Shown piece by piece: positions 62,737-64,000 of a stretch of 64,000 bases of DNA (positions are counted from its first letter, which is position 1; the number at the start of each line of letters is the position of its first letter). The stretch lies in the NCBI RefSeq assembly GCF_014873945.1, contig NZ_JADBEC010000002.1, positions 1,302,001 to 1,366,000 on the forward strand, written 5' to 3'. Both the position numbers and the translations under genes were made by a program. Under the pieces are notes generated by a model, which was not told the origin of the DNA, ran no database searches, and saw only the letters and a program-made list of their open reading frames with translations. The DNA is from Rhizobium viscosum (lineage in GTDB: Bacteria; Pseudomonadota; Alphaproteobacteria; Rhizobiales; Rhizobiaceae).

Positions 62737-63156
62737 CTACATCGCCATCAGCAATCCGCTGTCATTGATATTTTCCTGGGTGCCCTTTGGTCTCATCGAG
62801 GATCGCATCCTTTTGATAACAACCTGTATGTCTTCCGGCACGCCCATGCGAACCAGCTCCAGCCTGGACTTCTCATCCATCATCCGGAGGCCATTAGAGG
62901 CAAGGTCTCCATCCAGGACCTTGGAAGTTTCCGACGTCGCTCGCAGAAAGGTCTCGATACCATTTTTGGTGATCCACCGTGGTGATGCACACTCCATACC
63001 GATGCGCCCCAGCATATCTTCGGAGATCCACATGCCGCCACCGTCCCTGCCGAACTTGATGCTCAGCGGGTGGCTCGCCTCTTCAGGATCGAAACGACCT
63101 TCGAAGCCAAGTTCTGCGACAATTTCCTCGAGAGTGATCATGTCCACGACAATCAT
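62737..63156 (-). CDS. Unrecognised protein, first gene of the peptidase operon
   Basis: A 139-residue acidic protein with ITLEEIVAELGFEGRFDPEEA near the start, GGGMWISEDMLGRIGMECASP in the middle and a charged C-terminus. I recognise no family. The ATG at 63156 follows GGAGAG; an ATG at 63141 would shorten it by five residues, and the frame further upstream looks random. It lies 28-34 bases before the small-domain gene and so probably belongs to the same module. Confidence 0.6.
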   Translation of the reverse strand: MIVVDMITLEEIVAELGFEGRFDPEEASHPLSIKFGRDGGGMWISEDMLGRIGMECASPRWITKNGIETFLRATSETSKVLDGDLASNGLRMMDEKSRLELVRMGVPEDIQVVIKRMRSSMRPKGTQENINDSGLLMAM

Positions 63157-63272
63157 GATCACGATCTCTCCACGTACAAATGCCCATAAGCCCCTGCGGC
63201 AATCCGGGACCGCACGTCGATTGCCTCTTCTCGCCGCAGCACACGCGGGCTCACCATCCACCGGAGGACATC

Positions 63273-63377
63273 GTGAATACTGCAAATCTTCAAATCGCGA
63301 CTGAACAAAAGCGACAGCCGAAGAATGCCTCGATCCGGCCTATTCTCCCCGACATCATCGACAGCGTTGCTCCATAG
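63273..63377 (+). CDS. Possible 34-residue small protein with strong ribosome site
   Basis: A GTG start preceded by CCGGAGGACATC, near-ideal spacing, opens a 34-residue frame ending PDIIDSVAP. No known family. An open frame without start codon runs antisense over the same bases, so coding on this strand is not certain. Confidence 0.25.
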   Translation: MNTANLQIATEQKRQPKNASIRPILPDIIDSVAP

Positions 63378-63603
63378 GCCGCGATAAGCTCAGTCTACGT
63401 CGAGGAGCCTTGTCATACCCACTTGCTGCAACTGCAAGTCACGATGACCACGACCCTCCAGATACGCAGCGACTGCTGGCCGGTCGACCTTCCGGCCGCA
63501 TCTTTGGAACAAGGAATGCTGAGCGAAGTTCAGAAGATTGTGGTCATCGCCCAGCGTCACTGCTTGAGTGCGGCCTGGGACCGTCGATCCGGGGAGGAAA
63601 CAA

Positions 63604-64000
63604 ATGGCCCCGAGCCAAGAAGAGATTTCGAATCGTATGCTCACGGCGCTCGATCGGCGCGACTTCGAGCTGATCGCCCCCCATCTGGAGCTCGTCGATC
63701 TTCCCGCGCGATTCAGGATCGCCGAGCCGCAGAAAAAGCTGGAATACGTCTATTTCCCCGAAAGCGGCATCGGCGCGGTCATGACAGTTTCTCCCACAGG
63801 TCAGACCGCACAGGCAGGCATGTTCGGTTGGGAGGGATTTGTGCCTACGGCCACCATCATCGGCGATGATTTTGTTCCGTACCTAATCGACATCAATATC
63901 GGCGGGACCGGTTACCGCGTTCCCATTGAGGCGATGGGCGAGGCGACCACGCGAAGCTCAAGTTTTCAGGTGCCTCTCATCAAATATATGCATGTCTTCG
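63604..64000 (+). CDS. Crp/Fnr-type regulator, cyclic-nucleotide-binding part, 3'-truncated
   Basis: The first 132 residues of a Crp/Fnr family protein; it runs off the window. It starts MAPSQEEISNRMLTALDRRD, and contains ELIAPHLELVDLPARFRIAEP, YVYFPESGIGAVMTV and MFGWEGFVP, the standard opening of the rhizobial cNMP-binding regulators that carry a C-terminal HTH_Crp domain. GGGGAGGAAACAA gives a strong ribosome site. Its DNA-binding domain and targets are not visible. Confidence 0.88.
   Translation, partial: MAPSQEEISNRMLTALDRRDFELIAPHLELVDLPARFRIAEPQKKLEYVYFPESGIGAVMTVSPTGQTAQAGMFGWEGFVPTATIIGDDFVPYLIDINIGGTGYRVPIEAMGEATTRSSSFQVPLIKYMHVF

Noticed and set aside
63423..63869. 148-codon plus-strand frame
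   Set aside because: It overlaps the Crp/Fnr-type gene in another frame; that gene has the ribosome site and conserved motifs.
1..64000. CRISPR arrays, rRNA, tRNA and replication origin
   Set aside because: No regularly spaced repeats, rRNA or tRNA-like sequences, repABC genes or DnaA-box clusters were seen by eye.

Overview
The window is about 60% GC, gene-dense and operon-rich. Its gene families (RbsA-type sugar ABC transporter with D-apiose enzymes, several SsuD/NtaA-type flavin monooxygenases, MNT-HEPN protein, Crp-type regulator, accessory FtsI paralogues) point to an alphaproteobacterium of the Rhizobium/Agrobacterium group. No rRNA, tRNA, replication or ribosomal genes are visible, so this looks like accessory DNA, plausibly from a plasmid or chromid. 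The first gene and the last gene are cut by the window ends.

Layout. (1) 1-5041: the end of a D-apiose-type uptake and catabolism operon (ABC ATPase, permease, ApsD-like dehydrogenase, ApnL-like lactonase). (2) 5197-6129: a fused MNT-HEPN protein. (3) 6449-21022: a compact unit in which two intact, diverged FtsI/PBP3 paralogues flank a PhzE-type amino-deoxyisochorismate synthase, two flavoprotein amine/amino-acid oxidases, a 2-hydroxyacid dehydrogenase, a GpsA-like dehydrogenase, a PaaK-like adenylating enzyme, an FMN monooxygenase and an FMN reductase. It looks like an undescribed biosynthetic cluster carrying spare copies of a cell-wall drug target. Both ftsI copies have a TTAA-N7-NTAA (CtrA-like) site upstream. 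(4) 21495-28503: FAD protein, TetR regulator with a DsbA-fold isomerase, GlcD-like oxidase, and a BisC-type molybdoenzyme.

(5) 28690-44278: an organosulfur scavenging island. A dipeptide-type ABC transporter, three luciferase-like monooxygenases, a DszC-like monooxygenase, a PanE-like reductase, an MsuE-type FMN reductase and an SsuABC-type transporter are co-directional. Two of its operons share a roughly 40-bp upstream motif built on TCTAY-N7-GTAGA. (6) 44658-50780: a four-gene hydrolase operon containing a duplicated epoxide-hydrolase-like gene, facing a large winged-helix/ATPase/TPR regulator. (7) 51075-59480: a GNAT acetyltransferase, a two-component system with a 7TM-DISM-like sensor, and a 1191-residue Ig-rich autotransporter.

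(8) 59586-63156: a decayed or poorly sequenced zone. It has an ISL3 transposase with two frameshifts, then a three-gene operon (unknown protein, a trypsin/peptidase-co-occurring small domain, an M48-like metallopeptidase broken by several frameshifts) that resembles a peptidase-based conflict system. (9) 63604-64000: the start of a Crp/Fnr-type regulator.

All assignments come from reading motifs and family resemblance by eye; no database search was run.
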